Source of the DNA: Oscillospiraceae bacterium | Lineage (GTDB): Bacteria; Bacillota; Clostridia; Oscillospirales; Oscillospiraceae | Reading direction: 5' to 3' | Length of the DNA stretch: 6,872 nucleotides | NCBI GenBank assembly: GCA_017624645.1 | Contig: JAGAMQ010000128.1 | Location: 1 to 6,872 of the forward strand | Shown here: positions 5,218-6,872 of the stretch, one piece after another | How positions within the stretch are numbered: position 1 is the first letter of the stretch | How the letters are laid out: every line of letters starts with the position of its first letter | Notes under the pieces: model-generated | Told to the model about the DNA's origin: nothing | What the model saw: only the letters and a program-made list of their open reading frames with translations | Database searches by the model: none | Made by a program: the position numbers and the translations under genes

Positions 5218-5657
5218 TTCGCTTCCAACCTCCTTTTGATTTGGGCAAAGCACCGCCGGGAAACGTATTCCCTGTAACCGCATCTGAAAACCGCATCCAC
5301 ACTGCCTGCATAGGTAACGGCGAACCGATCCAAAGCACCTTCGTTGGCAAGGGTGCTTTTGTTGATGCGGATGAAAGAAGAGGGGAGCTGCTCTTCCAAT
5401 TCGTACAGTCTCAGCTTCAGCCGATACCGGCAATTTTTGGAATCGATGGCGTAAGTCTTGCCGTCAAGAATGGTTACGCACTCAATTTCAGAAACGGACA
5501 GCATTTTAATATCATCCTCGGTGTAGCCGGGGATTCGGTCAGTGCCTGCGTGTTTCTGGATCAGCGCTTCAATCTCGTCAATCAGAGGGTTGCGCTGGTG
5601 GACAGTTGCCACCACTTCTTCGTCTGTCTCTTTGTCGATGATAAGCCTAAACTTCAT
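5214..5657 (-). CDS. LytTR-family DNA-binding transcriptional regulator
   Basis: A 147-residue regulator lacking a receiver domain. The first 45 residues are an uncharacterised N-terminal segment (KFRLIIDKETDEE...). Residues about 48-145 form the LytTR domain, with the hallmark FIRINKSTLAN (95-105) and the final strand-helix YREYVSRRCFAQIKRRL (128-144). LytTR proteins bind pairs of short direct repeats through beta strands. Start: ATG 5657 has GGAGG 7 nt upstream. The gene heads a two-gene operon with the DUF3021 membrane protein (4-nt overlap), the usual make-up of a LytTR regulatory system, in which the regulator often activates its own operon. Phased repeats upstream (5697-5714) fit such self-control. 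No kinase is nearby, so control probably comes from the membrane partner. Target genes are unknown. Confidence 0.88.
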   Translation of the reverse strand: MKFRLIIDKETDEEVVATVHQRNPLIDEIEALIQKHAGTDRIPGYTEDDIKMLSVSEIECVTILDGKTYAIDSKNCRYRLKLRLYELEEQLPSSFIRINKSTLANEGALDRFAVTYAGSVDAVFRCGYREYVSRRCFAQIKRRLEAK

Positions 5658-5678
5658 GGGTCCACCTCCAATAACGCT

Positions 5679-5714
5679 ATTGTATCATACCCAAGACAAA
5701 AATGCGCAAAAATG
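5679..5714 (-). promoter_or_regulatory. LytTR operon promoter with phased direct repeats
   Basis: On the minus strand TACAAT (5684-5679) is the best -10, with TTGCGC (5709-5704) 19 bp upstream, longer than ideal and suggestive of an activator-dependent promoter. TATGAT (5689-5684) is an overlapping alternative -10. Two exact copies of CATTTTTG (plus-strand CAAAAATG at 5697-5704 and 5707-5714) start 10 bp apart, one helical turn, over the -35. They are candidate regulator sites. Confidence 0.45.
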
Positions 5715-5746
5715 TATCAATCGGTATTTTGGGGACACCAAACGGC

Positions 5747-5778
5747 AAAAAACCGGAATTGGGGTAGCAATTCCGGTT
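5747..5778 (-). terminator. Intrinsic terminator of the MerR/TipA operon
   Basis: Reading leftward, AACCGGAATT (5778-5769) pairs perfectly with AATTCCGGTT (5760-5751) around an 8-nt loop and runs into a T6 tract (5752-5747). It begins 3 nt past the stop of the small membrane protein gene and insulates the LytTR promoter. Confidence 0.85.
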
Positions 5779-5780
5779 GA

Positions 5781-5993
5781 CTATTTGCGTCCCAGCCATT
5801 TCCACAGCTGTTTGATGCCAATGAGCAGAGCAGACAGAACGCCGGTTTTGATTAAGAAGCCTACCAGCGTAATGACGATCACCGGCAGAAAGTCGGTAGG
5901 GGACAACTGCTGATAGGCGGAGAAATCCGCGTTTAGCAAGTTGATTGCCATGAGTATGAGGGCAACGCCAAGCAAGCTCCATTTATTCTTCAT
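5781..5993 (-). CDS. Small two-helix membrane protein, function unknown
   Basis: A 70-residue protein that I do not recognise. It has a short basic N-terminus (MKNKW), a first hydrophobic helix about 7-20 (LLGVALILMAINLL), a polar link with SAYQQLSPTD, a longer hydrophobic stretch about 35-60, and the basic end KQLWKWLGRK. This predicts two membrane helices with both ends cytoplasmic. Its ATG overlaps the stop of the MerR-TipAS gene as ATGA, so translation is coupled and the two products are probably made together. No separate ribosome binding site is needed or obvious. The operon context suggests a role in the response to whatever the regulator senses, such as membrane-active or antibiotic stress, but nothing in the sequence shows an activity. 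It does not resemble SMR-type exporters, which have four helices. Confidence 0.7.
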   Translation of the reverse strand: MKNKWSLLGVALILMAINLLNADFSAYQQLSPTDFLPVIVITLVGFLIKTGVLSALLIGIKQLWKWLGRK

Positions 5994-6724
5994 TGCAGTT
6001 TCTCGATGTAGAGGTCAATGACTTCCTTGGCAAAGGCACCGGTGCCTGTACCGCCCACTTCGTCAATGTTCTCGGTCATGCTGCCGCCGCCTGCGTAGCT
6101 CTCGGCAAGGCTGCCAAGGATTTGGGGGGGGCAGGTGTAGAAATTCTCCGTGAAGAATTCCTGTAACTCCTTTGCCCAGTCCTGCGCTTTTTTGCAAGCG
6201 GGATCACAAGGGCGCATCTTGCCCAACTTTGCAAACAGCTCCATCACCTGTGCGTTCAAGTCCTTTTCCTGTTCCTTGGTGCGGCTCTTTTGCTTCTGCT
6301 CAAATTCCTTGTAGGCATCGGTATTTCCGTAAAGCACCTTTGCCTGGGTGCTGTATTCATCCATTTTCTTGGGGTCAAAACCATCAAAACTCATATAATT
6401 CACTCCTACTAATAGTATTCCTTTGGCAAGGGCGATCCAGTCCTGCAGCTTACCGATCCGCTTCTGCATCAATGCAATTTGTTTTTCCAAAACTCGGTTT
6501 CGGTCATAGTCAGGGGCGTGGAGAATATCTGCGATCTCCCGGAGAGATAGGCCTAATTCCCGGAACACAAGGATCATGTAAAGCTTTTCCAAAGCGGTAT
6601 CATCATACAGCCGATAGCCGGCCTCGGTAACTTGCGTAGGCTTCAACAGATCAATGGTATCGTAATGGTGCAGCGCCCGGACGCTGACACCGGTGAGCTT
6701 GCTCACCTCTTTTACAGTCTTCAT
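5990..6724 (-). CDS. MerR-family transcriptional regulator with TipAS effector-binding domain
   Basis: A 244-residue regulator. Residues 1-70 are the MerR winged helix (VKEVSKLTGVSVRALHHYD, then the EAGYRLYDD wing); about 75-105 form the dimer coiled coil; 111-244 form a TipAS domain (MSFDGFD, YGNTDAYKEFEQ, ending in ENID and the final helix). TipA proteins bind thiopeptides and other multidrug ligands and twist a long-spacer promoter into an active shape. In Streptomyces TipAL a cysteine in the segment TCLGEMY captures thiostrepton; the matching segment here is SLAESY (205-210), so covalent capture there is unlikely, although Cys198 lies nearby. Start: ATG 6724 has AGGAGG 7 nt upstream; the in-frame ATG at 6742 lies upstream of that site. 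An internal ATG at 6394 has its own ribosome binding site. A C8 run (plus-strand 6124-6131) interrupts the domain. Confidence 0.9.
   Translation of the reverse strand: MKTVKEVSKLTGVSVRALHHYDTIDLLKPTQVTEAGYRLYDDTALEKLYMILVFRELGLSLREIADILHAPDYDRNRVLEKQIALMQKRIGKLQDWIALAKGILLVGVNYMSFDGFDPKKMDEYSTQAKVLYGNTDAYKEFEQKQKSRTKEQEKDLNAQVMELFAKLGKMRPCDPACKKAQDWAKELQEFFTENFYTCPPQILGSLAESYAGGGSMTENIDEVGGTGTGAFAKEVIDLYIEKLQ
6124..6131 (-). repeat. C8 homopolymer in the TipAS coding region
   Basis: Eight consecutive G on the plus strand (C on the coding strand) encode the end of Cys198 through Pro199-Pro200 to the first base of Gln201. Slippage of one base would remove about the last 45 residues of the ligand-binding domain and uncouple the downstream gene. 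It is a potential phase-variation tract. Confidence 0.5.
6392..6407 (-). promoter_or_regulatory. Internal ribosome binding site and start for a free TipAS domain
   Basis: On the coding strand AGGAG (6407-6403) stands 8 nt before an in-frame ATG (6394-6392), the Met of MSFDGFD at the exact start of the TipAS domain. It would give a 134-residue protein ending with the full-length one at 5990. Streptomyces tipA makes TipAS in this way. The preceding codons (GGA ATA CTA TTA GTA) are much more A/T-rich than the rest of the gene. Confidence 0.6.
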
Positions 6725-6746
6725 TCCGATCCCTCCTGACAAATGT

Positions 6747-6777
6747 ATTATAAACTATGACGTAACGTAAGAGTCAA
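6747..6777 (-). promoter_or_regulatory. MerR-type promoter with 19-bp spacer and ACGT-T-ACGT operator
   Basis: On the minus strand TTGACT (6777-6772) and a perfect TATAAT (6752-6747) are 19 bp apart, the overlong spacing that MerR-family activators correct by twisting DNA. Between them lies the imperfect dyad CTCTTACGT-T-ACGTCATAG (7 of 9 pairs match), centred on ACGTTACGT. The position, directly upstream of the regulator gene, indicates self-activation. The start site would be near 6740, about 16 nt from the start codon. Confidence 0.85.
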
Positions 6778-6787
6778 GGCCTTTTGC

Positions 6788-6821
6788 AAAAAAATCCGAT
6801 TCCGGGATTTCTCAGGATCGG
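6788..6821 (-). terminator. Terminator of a minus-strand gene lying beyond the window
   Basis: Reading leftward, CCGATCC (6821-6815) pairs with GGAATCGG (6803-6796) with one bulged A, and a T7 tract follows (6794-6788). It lies upstream of the TipA promoter, so it should end a leftward transcript entering from outside the window and insulate the regulator. Confidence 0.7.
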
Positions 6822-6872
6822 AGTGATATAGAGAGCAGGTTGCCTGTAGGTGTTACAATGATGCGCAATGGA

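Noticed and set aside
5241..5780. 179-residue plus-strand frame opposite the LytTR gene
   Set aside because: It overlaps a confidently identified LytTR gene over most of its length and has no ribosome binding site.
6812..6871. Possible minus-strand gene end (19 codons, stop at 6814-6812)
   Set aside because: The frame is open to the window edge and stops within the terminator, but about 20 codons without a motif cannot be told from chance.
1..6872. CRISPR array, tRNA or rRNA genes
   Set aside because: No regularly spaced direct repeats, tRNA cloverleaf or rRNA-like segments were seen. The hairpins at 108-489 have unrelated stems and are not a CRISPR.

Overview
The window looks like chromosomal DNA of a gut-type Clostridia bacterium, probably Oscillospiraceae or a relative. 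Signs are moderate GC content, strong AGGAGG-type ribosome binding sites, Gram-positive style intrinsic terminators, and families common in that group: a D-amino acid aminotransferase, an FAD/Rieske oxidoreductase, a LytTR-DUF3021 pair and a MerR-TipAS regulator. No taxonomic marker is present, so this is inference.

Layout. Bases 1-125 carry the last about 40 codons of a transposase, so the window opens inside the right end of an insertion sequence. Bases 108-489 are non-coding and packed with near-perfect hairpins; two of these are followed by T-runs and resemble terminators. After a featureless stretch (490-650) come repeats of GCAWTGC and a small ribbon-helix-helix protein gene (722-913) with its own terminator. 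A promoter at 1044-1071 and a two-hairpin leader precede a D-amino acid aminotransferase (1166-2026), closed by a strong terminator. Next is an FAD-dependent oxidoreductase with a shortened C-terminal Rieske domain (2220-3515). A good promoter (3611-3639) then drives a two-gene operon: a single-PAS-domain protein (3669-4040) overlapping by 17 nt a membrane methyltransferase of the isoprenylcysteine/phospholipid type (4024-4689). A bidirectional terminator (4767-4796) separates these plus-strand genes from the minus-strand half.

On the minus strand are two compact regulatory operons. The first (5657 down to 4798) is a LytTR transcription factor and a DUF3021 four-helix membrane protein that starts at a GTG overlapping the LytTR stop; it resembles a LytTR regulatory system, in which the membrane protein restrains the regulator. 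The second (6724 down to 5781) is a MerR-family regulator with a TipAS antibiotic-binding domain, overlapped by 4 nt by a 70-residue two-helix membrane protein. Its promoter has the 19-bp spacer typical of MerR-controlled promoters. The gene also has a well-placed internal ribosome binding site that could give a free TipAS domain, as in Streptomyces tipA.

The most unusual parts are the hairpin-dense region beside the insertion sequence, the internal TipAS start, the C8 tract in the TipAS domain, the shortened Rieske domain, and the 10-bp-phased repeats upstream of the LytTR gene. Nothing here is proven to be a new system. The TipA-like operon with its small membrane partner and the hairpin region are the best candidates for follow-up.
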